From the NCBI GenBank assembly GCA_014695345.1, contig JACJOC010000049.1, forward strand, positions 310,001 through 374,000: DNA of 64,000 nt, given 5' to 3'. The translations under genes and the position numbers were made by a program. The stretch's first letter is position 1; the number at the start of each line of letters is the position of its first letter. The DNA is from Cyanobacteria bacterium FACHB-471 (GTDB lineage Bacteria; Cyanobacteriota; Cyanobacteriia; Elainellales; Elainellaceae). This document shows positions 1-8,975 of the stretch, in pieces. Under the pieces are notes generated by a model, which made no database searches, was not told where the DNA came from, and was given only the letters and a program-made list of their open reading frames with translations.

Positions 1-2
1 GT

Positions 3-1526
3 GCGCGTCCCGCCCAGACTGCGCCGACCGTCCCACCCCGCGTCGCCCCTCCAGCCCAACCACCTGCTGCCAAAACTCAACCTCCTGCTGCTACCCCTGC
101 GCCGCGTCAACCAGTAAAATCTGATGCTGCGGTGGATCAACCTGCTCAGGCTAGACCACCCCAAGTTCAGACGGGAAGCAAACCGAGCCAGCAGCCAGTT
201 GTGACGACTTCGACCCCCAAGCAGGGTAAATTAGCCGAATCTCAAGCCCGCATTCAAGTGCCCCCAGGAGCAAGTGAAGCGGTGCAGCCATTGCCTTTGT
301 TGCAGCAGATTGAATTGCTGCATCAGCAACAGGCTCCTCCAGCAGTGTTGGCAAATGCCTATCGAACGCTGGGCAACCTCTATCGCGATCGCATCGAGCA
401 GGGTGACGCTTCTCCCCAAAACCTGATGATCGCGATCCAGGCGTATGAGCAGGTGTTGCTCTGCCTCGACGAAGCTTCCAACCAGTGGGCAGACATCCTG
501 AACGACCTGGGCAACCTCTACTGGATGCTGTCGCGATCGCCCCTTTCCCCCGATCAAGCACTACCTTACTTGCAGCAGGGCATTCAAGCCTATCAGCTTG
601 CCCTGACGAAGGTTGATCCCCAGGCTCAGCCTCAAACTTTCCCAATGATTCAAAACAATCTGGGAGCGGCCTACGCTGATCTGGCGCGGTATCAGGAACC
701 TGCCGAGAATCTTCAGCGATCGGTTCAGGCATACCAGCAGGCATTGCGCTATCGCAAAGCAGACGTAGAGCCACTGCGCTATGCCTCGACGCAAAACAAT
801 TTGGGCACCACCTACTGGAACCTGGCGCAACACCAACAGCCCAAGGTGAATTTGAAGCAGGCGATCGCTGCCTATTCAGAGGCTCTGCGCTACTACAACC
901 CCAAGCAAGAGCCGCTCAACTACGCGATGATCCAAAACAACCTCGGCACAGCCTACTGGAATCTGGCTCAGCAAGAACAGCCAAAAGACTGGCTGGGGCT
1001 AGCTCTAGGAGCCTATCGCATGGCATTGAAATATCGCACCCTGGAAGTCGCCCCAGCCGCTTTTGCCGCGACTCAAAACAATCTCGGCACAGCCTACTGG
1101 CACATGGCAAACCATGTGAAAGATGACGCTGAAGCCCGGCTGGACTATCTAGAGCAGGCGATCGCTGCTTACAAAGCAACTCTTATCGCTGCCGAAAAAC
1201 TGGCTAAATCTTCTCAGCCCATCCCGCTCAACTTTGACCTCAACGCCACTCACAATAACCTGGGCTTAGCCCACTATCAAATCGCCAGCGATCCCCACGT
1301 TTCAGCTGAAGCTCCAGCCCGGTCAAATCATCTGGAAGCTTCACTACATCACCATCTACAAGCGCTACAGGGCTGGCAGCAAAAACCCGAATTCAGCCAA
1401 ACTGCCTTGAGTTGTCTCCTGCAAACCATCCGCGCCTTTTACAATCAATTTGGCATTCAAGGACAAAACCTGGCCCTCTCTAAAGTTCCTGGGCATCTGC
1501 TGCCGCAAATTTTGCCTCAGCTTTAG
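3..1526 (+). CDS. TPR-repeat protein, 5' end outside the window
   Basis: The reading frame is open from the first bases of the window, so the gene starts upstream; the first in-window start codon (GTG at 132) is probably not the real one. The visible N-terminal part, up to about 60 residues after that GTG, is a Pro/Ala/Gln-rich linker. It is followed by a run of helical repeats whose recurring core is 'QNNLGTAYWNLA', typical of tetratricopeptide repeats; at least six units can be counted. TPR arrays bind partner proteins, but no catalytic domain is visible in this part, so the function cannot be assigned. An upstream domain, for example a DNA-binding or kinase-like one, could exist outside the window. 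It stands alone, with about 660 bases of non-coding DNA after it. Confidence 0.85.
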   Translation, partial: ARPAQTAPTVPPRVAPPAQPPAAKTQPPAATPAPRQPVKSDAAVDQPAQARPPQVQTGSKPSQQPVVTTSTPKQGKLAESQARIQVPPGASEAVQPLPLLQQIELLHQQQAPPAVLANAYRTLGNLYRDRIEQGDASPQNLMIAIQAYEQVLLCLDEASNQWADILNDLGNLYWMLSRSPLSPDQALPYLQQGIQAYQLALTKVDPQAQPQTFPMIQNNLGAAYADLARYQEPAENLQRSVQAYQQALRYRKADVEPLRYASTQNNLGTTYWNLAQHQQPKVNLKQAIAAYSEALRYYNPKQEPLNYAMIQNNLGTAYWNLAQQEQPKDWLGLALGAYRMALKYRTLEVAPAAFAATQNNLGTAYWHMANHVKDDAEARLDYLEQAIAAYKATLIAAEKLAKSSQPIPLNFDLNATHNNLGLAHYQIASDPHVSAEAPARSNHLEASLHHHLQALQGWQQKPEFSQTALSCLLQTIRAFYNQFGIQGQNLALSKVPGHLLPQILPQL

Positions 1527-1527
1527 A

Positions 1528-1618
1528 AGAGGGGCTAGGGGCTAAGGTTCCGGAAGGAACTAAGGAACTATAGGTGGGAGGTTCGAGGTTCGGGGTTCGG
1601 TACTAGCCCCTAGCCTCT
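1528..1618. repeat. Inverted-repeat element with heptamer repeats
   Basis: Just after the TPR gene, the arm at 1528-1544 (AGAGGGGCTAGGGGCTA) is matched by a complementary arm at 1604-1618, with two extra G in the left arm. Between them lie three near-identical heptamers around 1580-1600 (GGTTCGA, GGTTCGG, GGTTCGG). This resembles the short tandemly repeated repetitive (STRR-type) heptamers known from cyanobacteria. No T-run follows, so a terminator role is uncertain. Confidence 0.5.
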
Positions 1619-2185
1619 ACAAAAAAGCTGACTTGATTCCAAGCCAGCCCAAGAGATAGTCAATCACGTTGTCTTTTCATTGGAAGAAACCCAAACTGCG
1701 CGTTCCCAAATCGGCAGGGGTTAACGGAATATTGACGTTTCCGCCATTTCCTTATCCACAAAATAGTGTAACAAGAGACACAGACCTTTCGTCATAAAAC
1801 TTTACGAGATTTTTGGGGTCATCCCATAACTGCACCTAATAGATGCTAAAGATACTCTTAAGACAGATTGCTCAAAAGTGGCACCTAGAAACAGCTCTGT
1901 TTTATCAAGCTGCGATTTAGCGCTTCTGCACAGGCCTAAGTAAAAGTGAAAAATTGTAGATCTGAGGCACTTTGCTGAGACTGTCCTCGTCCTCAGAAGA
2001 TGGAGAAGCTTGTGCTAGCTTTCTGGATCGCGCCACTTAACCAAACCAACTAGCTAGACTGAGTGGAAACCAATTCTGGGATTCGCTTCCTCTCCCCGCT
2101 CCAGTTTGCCTAACTTTTGCCCCAAAATTTGCCCAAAAACGAGTTTAAGAAAATAGCGTTCATGAACCTAAAAGGACTTCATAAT
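1619..2185. other. Intergenic region upstream of COP23-like gene
   Basis: About 570 bases with no convincing gene. It is moderately AT-rich and presumably holds the promoter of the COP23-like gene. I could not single out a convincing -35/-10 pair, tRNA or riboswitch. Confidence 0.4.
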
Positions 2186-2893
2186 ATGCCATTATCCCTG
2201 TTTGGGTCACGTCAAGCACTCACGACACGATTACGACGAGGAATCAGCCTGTCTGTAGGACTGGCAATGGGGCTAGCAGGAGGGGCGATCGCCCAAACCA
2301 CTCCCCAACCGGACATCACCAGCAGCACCCGCTTTGCCTGCCAGTCCATCAACGGACAATATACTGTGATGTACTATCCCCAAAGCCAACCTGGGCAAGC
2401 CTATGCCTGGGCTACTCCAACTGAGCTAGGTGGCGGTTGGACGGAAGAACGACGCTGCAGTGAGATTAGCCGTCGCCTAGAGTCCTACCGTCCTGACGGC
2501 TTGCTAGAAATGCAGACAGGCGTAGAAAACGGCTACAACACCATTTGCGTCACTACTCAGCAAGATGCATCCTGCCGAATTGTATTGACCGTGCCTCCTG
2601 GACAAGATCCATTGGTAACGCGTAATCGCGTCTTTGAAAACCTGGCAGTTGCAGATAGAGGTCAGCAAACCGACTCCGTTACAACTTTCACTGGCGGTGA
2701 TGATGGCATCCTTAACCGCATCGGAGAGGCGCTGGATATTGACCTACCGGGTTCGAGACGCAGCAACTCAAGCACTGACAGCATCAACCTACGTCCCTTC
2801 CTCGACCAGGCTGATGGCGGCACCGGAACCAGACTACAAGGCGGCACCCCTGCTCAATCTACTCCACAGCTCAACCCTGACAATTTTCGCTAG
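2186..2893 (+). CDS. COP23-domain secreted protein
   Basis: Predicted exported protein of 235 residues with a basic N-terminus, a hydrophobic stretch and an 'AIAQ' cleavage-like site about 35 residues in. The mature part has the COP23 pattern: a 'FACQSINGQYTV' start, four conserved cysteines and a long conserved block ending near 'RVFENLAV'. A low-complexity Ser/Thr/Gly tail follows. COP23 was described as a circadian-oscillating 23 kDa membrane-associated protein of Cyanothece; its biochemical role is unknown. I chose the ATG at 2186 because AAAGGA lies 9 bases upstream; ATG 2162 in the same frame is possible. No operon partner. Confidence 0.75.
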   Translation: MPLSLFGSRQALTTRLRRGISLSVGLAMGLAGGAIAQTTPQPDITSSTRFACQSINGQYTVMYYPQSQPGQAYAWATPTELGGGWTEERRCSEISRRLESYRPDGLLEMQTGVENGYNTICVTTQQDASCRIVLTVPPGQDPLVTRNRVFENLAVADRGQQTDSVTTFTGGDDGILNRIGEALDIDLPGSRRSNSSTDSINLRPFLDQADGGTGTRLQGGTPAQSTPQLNPDNFR

Positions 2894-3132
2894 ATAACTT
2901 GCCAAAAATTGGCATCTACCTCCCCATTCTCAGTCTGAGGGTGGGGAATTTCATGCTGAAGGCGATCGCCAAACATGATACTATCCCTCTTGCCTCTCCA
3001 CCCTGCCTCTCCATCCTGAATGTCTTTCCTTCAGAGACGAGCTAGCCTCTACCAAGCAATCGTCGCTCCAAACTAAACCCGTGAAACCTGGCAATTCTGC
3101 CTCTAGAATTTCTACTTACTTCTGGCAACTCT

Positions 3133-4920
3133 ATGCAACTGCAACACTCTATCCGTCGAACCAAAATAGTAGCTACTATCGGGCCAGCCACTAGCAGTCC
3201 AGAAGTTTTGCGCGACCTGATTGAAGCTGGGGCAACCACACTACGACTCAATTTCTCTCACGGCACTCATGAAGACCACCAGCGAAGCATTCGCCTGATT
3301 CGTCAAATTTCGTTTGAGCTTAACCAACCCGTTGGGATTCTGCAAGATTTACAGGGTCCCAAAATCCGTCTGGGCAAGTTTGAGAATGGTTCCATTACCT
3401 TACAGAAGGGCGACCCATTTATTCTTACCAGTCGGCTTTTGCCTGGAAGCCAGGAAATTAGCTCTGTAACCTACAAACCCTTGGCAGACGAAGTTCCAGA
3501 AGGCGCAACGATTTTGCTGGATGATGGTCGCGTCGAGATGATTGTAGACAAGGTAGACAAAACAAACAAAGAACTTCACTGCCGTGTGGTTGTGGGTGGA
3601 GTGCTGTCCAACAACAAAGGCGTAAACTTCCCAGGGGTTTACCTTTCGATCAAGGCGCTTACCGACAAGGATAGAACTGACCTGACGTTTGGGCTAGACC
3701 AGGGCGTGGACTGGGTCGCACTGAGCTTTGTCCGCAATCCTCAAGACATTCTAGAAATCAAAGAATTAATCTCTAGCGCAGGCAAAAACGTTCCTGTAAT
3801 CGCCAAAATCGAAAAACATGAGGCGATCGAGCAAATGGAAGCTGTGTTGTCGATCTGCGATGGAGTGATGGTTGCCAGAGGCGATCTGGGGGTAGAACTG
3901 CCTGCCGAAGAAGTTCCGCTGTTGCAAAAGCGGCTGATTGCCACCGCTAACCGTTTGGGTATCCCGGTGATTACGGCCACTCAAATGCTGGACAGCATGG
4001 TTCAAAGCCCTCGCCCGACAAGGGCAGAAATTTCAGATGTGGCAAATGCCATTTTGGATGGAACCGATGCGGTCATGCTTTCTAACGAGACAGCGGTTGG
4101 CAAATATCCGATTCAGGCAGTAGAAACGATGGCTCGCATCGCCACTCGCATTGAACAAGACCAACCCCTGAACAGGAATGCAGAAAGCGCACCGGGGCGA
4201 TCGATTCCCAATGCGATCAGCCAGGCGGTGGGACGCATCGCTGAGCAGCTTAAATCCGCTGCAATCATGACGCTGACTAAAACTGGGGCAACGGCTCGAA
4301 ATGTATCTAAGTTTCGGCCCCACACTCCCATTCTGGCCATTACTCCCCATGTGGATGTAGCTCGTCAACTTCAGCTTGTCTGGGGAGTAAAACCTTTGCT
4401 TGTGTTGGATTTACCCTCTACTGGGCAAACCTTTCAGGCAGCACTGAACGTGGCTCAAGAAAAGCAACTACTCTCAGAGGGCGACTTGGTGGTGATGACT
4501 GCGGGCACACTTCAAGGCGTGGCAGGTTCAACGGATCTGATCAAAGTTGAAGTAGTCACTGCCGTGTTAGGTCGGGGAATTGGCATTGGACAAGGTTCAA
4601 TCAGTGGACGTGCCAGAGTTGCTCACAGCAGTAAGGAAATCGGTAATTTTAACCCTGGAGAGATTCTGGTTGCCTCTGGTACCAGTGCTGACTTTGTAGA
4701 GGCAATTCGCAAAGCTTCGGGGATTGTGACTGAAGACGACAGCCTCACCAGCCACGCCGCCGTGATCGGTTTGCGCCTGGGGGTTCCGGTGATTGTGGGT
4801 GTTAAAAATGCAACTGAGGTAATTCGAGACGGGACAATTCTCACGCTCGACATGCAAAGGGGATTGGTTTACTCCGGTGCAGTAGGGCTAAACCAGGCAG
4901 ATACAACGCTTAGCGTATAG
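3133..4920 (+). CDS. pyk: Pyruvate kinase with C-terminal PEP-utiliser domain
   Basis: Catalyses PEP + ADP to pyruvate + ATP, the last step of glycolysis, in the cytosol. The N-terminus ('RRTKIVATIGPAT'), the metal/phosphate site 'MVARGDLGVELP' and the substrate-binding 'ITATQMLDSM' are all intact. The protein is 595 residues, longer than the roughly 470 of short bacterial enzymes. The extra C-terminal domain (about residues 490-580) contains 'TSHAAVIGLRLGVPVIVG', a PEP-utilising mobile-domain motif with its His. This extension is known in Bacillus and many cyanobacterial pyruvate kinases. The gene is monocistronic, and a very strong palindrome follows it. Confidence 0.96.
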   Translation: MQLQHSIRRTKIVATIGPATSSPEVLRDLIEAGATTLRLNFSHGTHEDHQRSIRLIRQISFELNQPVGILQDLQGPKIRLGKFENGSITLQKGDPFILTSRLLPGSQEISSVTYKPLADEVPEGATILLDDGRVEMIVDKVDKTNKELHCRVVVGGVLSNNKGVNFPGVYLSIKALTDKDRTDLTFGLDQGVDWVALSFVRNPQDILEIKELISSAGKNVPVIAKIEKHEAIEQMEAVLSICDGVMVARGDLGVELPAEEVPLLQKRLIATANRLGIPVITATQMLDSMVQSPRPTRAEISDVANAILDGTDAVMLSNETAVGKYPIQAVETMARIATRIEQDQPLNRNAESAPGRSIPNAISQAVGRIAEQLKSAAIMTLTKTGATARNVSKFRPHTPILAITPHVDVARQLQLVWGVKPLLVLDLPSTGQTFQAALNVAQEKQLLSEGDLVVMTAGTLQGVAGSTDLIKVEVVTAVLGRGIGIGQGSISGRARVAHSSKEIGNFNPGEILVASGTSADFVEAIRKASGIVTEDDSLTSHAAVIGLRLGVPVIVGVKNATEVIRDGTILTLDMQRGLVYSGAVGLNQADTTLSV

Positions 4921-5031
4921 CGCGATCGCCCCTTGTTATCTCTCTTCCATTACTCTCGAACAAGAGGAACGAGGGAAATTTCTTTCCCAAAAGTGACAAA
5001 GCTTGTAGTGCCACGCATATACTTCTTTCCC

Positions 5032-5082
5032 ACTAAAACAGGAATGCACCCCCGCGACGCGGGGGTGCATTCCTGTTTTAGT
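5032..5082. terminator. Perfect 25-bp palindrome, likely bidirectional terminator
   Basis: Positions 5032-5056 and 5058-5082 are exact reverse complements around a single central A at 5057 (core CACCCCCGCG/CGCGGGGGTG). The outer arm ends CTAAAA/TTTTAG, giving short U-tracts in both directions. It lies between the convergent pyk gene and the DUF2382 gene, fitting a shared rho-independent terminator. Confidence 0.75.
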
Positions 5083-5146
5083 ACCTAATCCTCAACCGGG
5101 AGGGGAGTAAAGGAGATTGGTACAGACGTAATGTTGTCTTGAGGGG

Positions 5147-6163
5147 CTAAGGAAGCGGACGTTCATCAATCAATGGACGACCGGCTGTGTTGATGTCTAG
5201 CTCCTCACGGCGCAGCGTTTCTTCGGCGGTCACCGTGTCTTGCCGGACTTCCTTCCGAATCACTACTTCGTCGCGCACGACGGGCTGCTTGGTGATGTCA
5301 ACGGTTTCCTCGTAGAGGTCTACCCGCATCACCTCACCCGACTGAAAGTCGGTAGCACCTGGAGTGACGGCTACACCCCGGTTTGCAGTAGGGTTATGTT
5401 GAATTACAACACGCTCCTGCTGCACGGGGACAGCAACTTGAGTAGTCTCAGTCTCGATGCGCTTACCAACACTTACCTCACCAACTTTACGGCGGTCTTT
5501 GTTCGCGACTAGCTGCTCTTCATAGAGCCTGAAGGTTTGATGATCTTGCTCGTTCATAGAGTACAGAGAGGGTTCCTGCTCATAGCGGTATGTATTGCGA
5601 TTATAAGGAGTGCGATCGCGATCCGCATCCCTATCCAACCGATCAAACCCTGGAGTTGAGGTAGTTGTGTTGCTCACAGGCGGGTTGACTACCGGCTGGG
5701 CAGGAGGAATATTGTTTCTGACGCGCTCACTTGGTTGGGGAGCAGAAACCGCAGCCGTCCGAGTTTCCGTTGGCATTCTCTCTAGCGGAACCCCATTCTC
5801 TAATGGAGCGGTCCGGTAAACGCCTCTCACCCGCTCTTCATAGTCATAATCGACAGTCATGTGTTCATCATATTCAGGCAGCTGCTCTGCTTGCTGGCGA
5901 GAGAGCCCCTTCAGATAGATGCGCTGCGATCGCGGATCGCTGCGAAACCGCCCAACTGGCAACAGCACCTTTTTGCCAAAGATCCAGAAGCCTGTATCCA
6001 TCACTAGATAGCGAAATCGCCCGTCATCGTCTACCAGAGCAGTGCTAACCGTTCCTACTTTTTCATCTTGTTCGGTGTAGATATTGAGACCTTTGATGTC
6101 TTCGCCACCAAACAACTCGTTTCGATAGTTGGGATGAAAATCTTCGATTTTATAAAGAGCCAT
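5147..6163 (-). CDS. PRC-barrel plus DUF2382 (YsnF/AvaK-like) protein
   Basis: 338 residues. An N-terminal PRC-barrel domain (about 1-110, 'YRNELFGGEDIKGLNIY', 'YLVMDTGFWIFGKKVLLPVG') is followed by a Pro/Asp/Arg-rich linker. The C-terminal DUF2382 domain (about 210-330) has 'LYEEQLVANKDRRKVGEV' and 'VVRDEVVIRKEV'. DUF2382 proteins related to YsnF/AvaK are associated with general stress in several bacteria, but the molecular activity is not known. The ATG at 6163 has GGAG 7 bases upstream. A paralogue on the same strand lies 229 bases upstream; they may be co-expressed or independently transcribed. Confidence 0.88.
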   Translation of the reverse strand: MALYKIEDFHPNYRNELFGGEDIKGLNIYTEQDEKVGTVSTALVDDDGRFRYLVMDTGFWIFGKKVLLPVGRFRSDPRSQRIYLKGLSRQQAEQLPEYDEHMTVDYDYEERVRGVYRTAPLENGVPLERMPTETRTAAVSAPQPSERVRNNIPPAQPVVNPPVSNTTTSTPGFDRLDRDADRDRTPYNRNTYRYEQEPSLYSMNEQDHQTFRLYEEQLVANKDRRKVGEVSVGKRIETETTQVAVPVQQERVVIQHNPTANRGVAVTPGATDFQSGEVMRVDLYEETVDITKQPVVRDEVVIRKEVRQDTVTAEETLRREELDINTAGRPLIDERPLP

Positions 6164-6392
6164 TCTATTCTCCGTTCTATATTCGTCAGCCTTACAGCCA
6201 AATAGGTTCGCTTGACCAAAAATGAGTTCAAGTGGTGCAGGACTAACCTACACCACTCAGGGTTTTCTTCACTTAAGACTCCACCCTAAGATGCCAGGTT
6301 AGAAATTCTGGATCTTATCTTGTTGGAAGGTAGAGTTCCGCTAGAAGTGTCTCCAAGCAAAACCTGGAGACACGATTGACTAGGGGAGTCGG

Positions 6393-7328
6393 TTATACCG
6401 AGCGTCCGGGGCGGTCAGAGCGCTCAACGATGGGTCGTCCTTGGGTGTCGATATCCAGTTCTTCACGACGAATTTCTTCTTGAGCTTCGACGGTTTCATG
6501 GTCGACCTCTTTGCGGATCTGGACTTCTTCCCGAACTACGGCTTCTTTACGGATATCGGGAGTTTCTTCGTAAACTTCCATCCGTGCCACTTCTCCATCT
6601 TGGAAGTCGTGGGTGCCTACTACTGCTGCACGCGCATCGGTAGGAGTAGTACGCTCAACGATTACTCGCTCTTTCTCAACGGGCACTGATACTCGTGCAG
6701 TCTGAGTTTCGACGTGCTTGCCAATCGCTACTTCGCCTGTTTTGACACGGCTCTTGTTAGCGACTAAACGCTCCTCATAAAGGCGTAGTGGCTGATCTTC
6801 AATTTCGTTGCGGTTGTACAGAGCGTGGTCGCGATCGTAGCTGTATGCATCGCGATCGTAAGTGCTATCGACCGCAGAAGCACCCATCGCAGAAGTACCC
6901 GTGAGTGGCTGTGTGCTTGCGTCAACGGATTGAGTACCAGGTAGCGTACTGGGTTGAGCAGCAAGGGGACGATATCCACTTCTCACGCTCTCTTCGTAAT
7001 CCTGATCGACTTTGAGGTCGTCGGTAAATGCGGGTAGATGTTCTACTTGCTCTTTGGTCAGTCCATCTACATAGATGCGACGTGCGTCATAGTCAAAACG
7101 AGCCATGCCGATGGGCAGTAGGACCTTTTTGCCAAAAACCCAAAAGCCTGTGTCTACGATCAAATAACGAAAGCGTCCTTCTTGCTCGTCAATTAGAGCG
7201 TCTTTAACAGAGCCAATTTGCTCGTCGTTTTGGCTGTAAACGTTGAATGAATCAAATGGAATTGCATCGCTATCGCCAAAGCTATTGCGATAATCTGGAT
7301 AAGCTTCTTTGAATTTAACTAAAGCCAT
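6393..7328 (-). CDS. PRC-barrel plus DUF2382 protein, paralogue
   Basis: 311 residues with the same architecture as the neighbour at 5147-6163: PRC-barrel (about 1-115) and DUF2382 (about 185-295, 'LYEERLVANKSRVKTGEV'). The order of domains and many motifs match, so the pair is a tandem duplication. I place the start at ATG 7328, where AGGAAG sits about 8 bases upstream and the N-terminus aligns with the paralogue; an in-frame extension to 7511 has no homologous sequence. No signal peptide or membrane segment, so a cytosolic, stress-type role is inferred. The 200 bases to the divergent aldolase gene must contain both promoters. Confidence 0.88.
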   Translation of the reverse strand: MALVKFKEAYPDYRNSFGDSDAIPFDSFNVYSQNDEQIGSVKDALIDEQEGRFRYLIVDTGFWVFGKKVLLPIGMARFDYDARRIYVDGLTKEQVEHLPAFTDDLKVDQDYEESVRSGYRPLAAQPSTLPGTQSVDASTQPLTGTSAMGASAVDSTYDRDAYSYDRDHALYNRNEIEDQPLRLYEERLVANKSRVKTGEVAIGKHVETQTARVSVPVEKERVIVERTTPTDARAAVVGTHDFQDGEVARMEVYEETPDIRKEAVVREEVQIRKEVDHETVEAQEEIRREELDIDTQGRPIVERSDRPGRSV

Positions 7329-7528
7329 GTTGTTCTTCCTAAAACTAAACTTCGGTCTATACCCGTCTAGGTTATGAAAATGCTGACTGCGATTCATCTC
7401 CCGCCTGGCTGACGTGGCACTTGTTAAATTTCGGAGCAAAGTCTCAACTATTGAAGTGACAACTAGGCTAAAAGGTAGACGCAGTAATGTGGTTTGGTCT
7501 TTAGCCAACAAATTTTGTTTTTAGAGGT

Positions 7529-8197
7529 ATGTTTAAGAGCGCTTGGCAGAATTTGGTGCAACAGCAGCGGGCGATCGCCGTCATTCGGGTACCCCAGTTA
7601 AGTTTGGGACTTAGTATGGCTAGAGCGATCGCCGCTGCAAATATGAAACTAATTGAAATTACTTGGAATAGCGATCGTGCAGGTGAGTTGATTCAACAGT
7701 TGCGGGATGAGTTACCTGATTGTGTAATTGGTACAGGTACTTTACTCACGCTTGACCAATTAAAAGATGCGATCGCCGCTGGAGCTGAGTTTTTGTTTAC
7801 CCCGCATGTCGATTTGAATCTAATTGAGGTGGCAGTTGCCCAACAGGTACCAATTATTCCAGGGGCATTTTCACCCACAGAAATTGTTACGGCCTGGCAA
7901 GCCGGTGCCGCGAGCGTGAAAGTATTTCCGGTGCAGGCCCTAGGAGGAGCTGACTATATTCGCAGCTTGCAGGGTCCATTGGGCAACATCCCCCTGATTC
8001 CAACAGGTGGCGTAACAATTCAGAATGCCAGGTCATTTTTGGATGCAGGGGCGATCGCAGTGGGGCTATCGGGGCAGTTGTTTCCCGAGGAGGCGATCGC
8101 CACTCAAAACTGGGAATTGATTACCCAGCAGGCCCAACTATTGCGACACAATCTTACGAATTACGTTTCTGATACGCCCGAATCGCCAGAGTGCTAA
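7529..8197 (+). CDS. eda: KDPG / 4-hydroxy-2-oxoglutarate aldolase
   Basis: 222 residues, a full-length class I aldolase of the Eda family. It splits 2-keto-3-deoxy-6-phosphogluconate into pyruvate and glyceraldehyde-3-phosphate (Entner-Doudoroff pathway). The Schiff-base lysine is K131 in 'ASVKVFPVQALGG'; the catalytic Glu lies in 'LIEITW', and the phosphate-binding loops 'GTGTLLT' and 'IPTGGVT' are present. An edd gene is not in the window. AGAGGT lies 3 bases before the ATG. The 3' end overlaps the convergent ABC permease gene by 44 bases. Confidence 0.93.
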   Translation: MFKSAWQNLVQQQRAIAVIRVPQLSLGLSMARAIAAANMKLIEITWNSDRAGELIQQLRDELPDCVIGTGTLLTLDQLKDAIAAGAEFLFTPHVDLNLIEVAVAQQVPIIPGAFSPTEIVTAWQAGAASVKVFPVQALGGADYIRSLQGPLGNIPLIPTGGVTIQNARSFLDAGAIAVGLSGQLFPEEAIATQNWELITQQAQLLRHNLTNYVSDTPESPEC

Positions 8198-8975
8198 ATA
8201 CGGCAGTCAGCGCTGCACTCCACAGTAAGGACTGAATCACATATTCAACATAAGGGCCACCGAATGATAGCCCTCGCATGGCTTGAGCTACAGCAGAAAC
8301 GGGATTGAGGGACACAAACCCCTGAACCCATTCGGGAAATCCTTCTTTGGGGACGTAGCCAATGCTAAGAAAAGTGAGTGGCAACAACCAGGGAGCCATG
8401 GCCGCCTGAACGGTTTCAGCAGATTTGGCTTTTACGGCTAGAAAGACTGCCACCCAGGAAAAAGCAGAGGTGAAGACGACAGGAAGGAGTAGATAGAGCA
8501 GACTGTTGATGAATCCATTTTGGAAGCGAAATCCGATTAAATGTCCCACTAAAGTGATGAAAGTGACCTGAACGAGGAGCCGTCCGGCCCCACCTAAAAT
8601 GCGTCCGGCTAACACAGCAGAACGGGCGATGGGCAGGGTGCGAAGTCGAGATACCATGCCGCTTCTAAGGTCATAGTAGAGTGCGGTTCCTGTATTGATC
8701 GTGCTAAACAACAATCCCTGAATTGTGCTAAGTGGTACCAAAAACTGTGCGTAGTCTGTGTAAGAGCCATTTGGCACCACAACCTTTGCAAAACTGGCTG
8801 TAAAGATAAGCATCAGGAAAATAGGAAAACCAGTTGAACCAATGATCACAGCCGGATTTCTCAGATCTAATAGTAGGTTGCGCTGAGTCACAATGGCAAT
8901 GTCATGCAGGTCGCGAAAGAGTCCACCTTCTTGTCGGATTTCAACCAGTTGAGCGGCATTCAAAGGAAGCGTCAT
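8154..8975 (-). CDS. ABC-2 type permease, DrrB-like (second)
   Basis: 273 residues with about six hydrophobic segments and the ABC-2 pattern 'LRTLPIARSAVLAGRILGG'. It is an inner-membrane permease half of an efflux or lipid/polysaccharide-type ABC transporter. I set the start at 8975, where GGAGG precedes the ATG by 8 bases and the ATG overlaps the upstream stop (TGATG), a sign of translational coupling. A longer in-frame start at 9053 would run inside the previous gene. The two permeases have equal length and similar sequence and probably form a heterodimer with the ATPase encoded first. The substrate is unknown. It is the last gene of the operon. Confidence 0.88.
   Translation of the reverse strand: MTLPLNAAQLVEIRQEGGLFRDLHDIAIVTQRNLLLDLRNPAVIIGSTGFPIFLMLIFTASFAKVVVPNGSYTDYAQFLVPLSTIQGLLFSTINTGTALYYDLRSGMVSRLRTLPIARSAVLAGRILGGAGRLLVQVTFITLVGHLIGFRFQNGFINSLLYLLLPVVFTSAFSWVAVFLAVKAKSAETVQAAMAPWLLPLTFLSIGYVPKEGFPEWVQGFVSLNPVSAVAQAMRGLSFGGPYVEYVIQSLLWSAALTAVFSTLAIRAYQKRNS

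Noticed and set aside
151-774. Minus-strand frame within the TPR gene
   Set aside because: It is a shadow of the TPR coding sequence; the Arg/Pro/Gly-rich composition is typical of a complementary frame.
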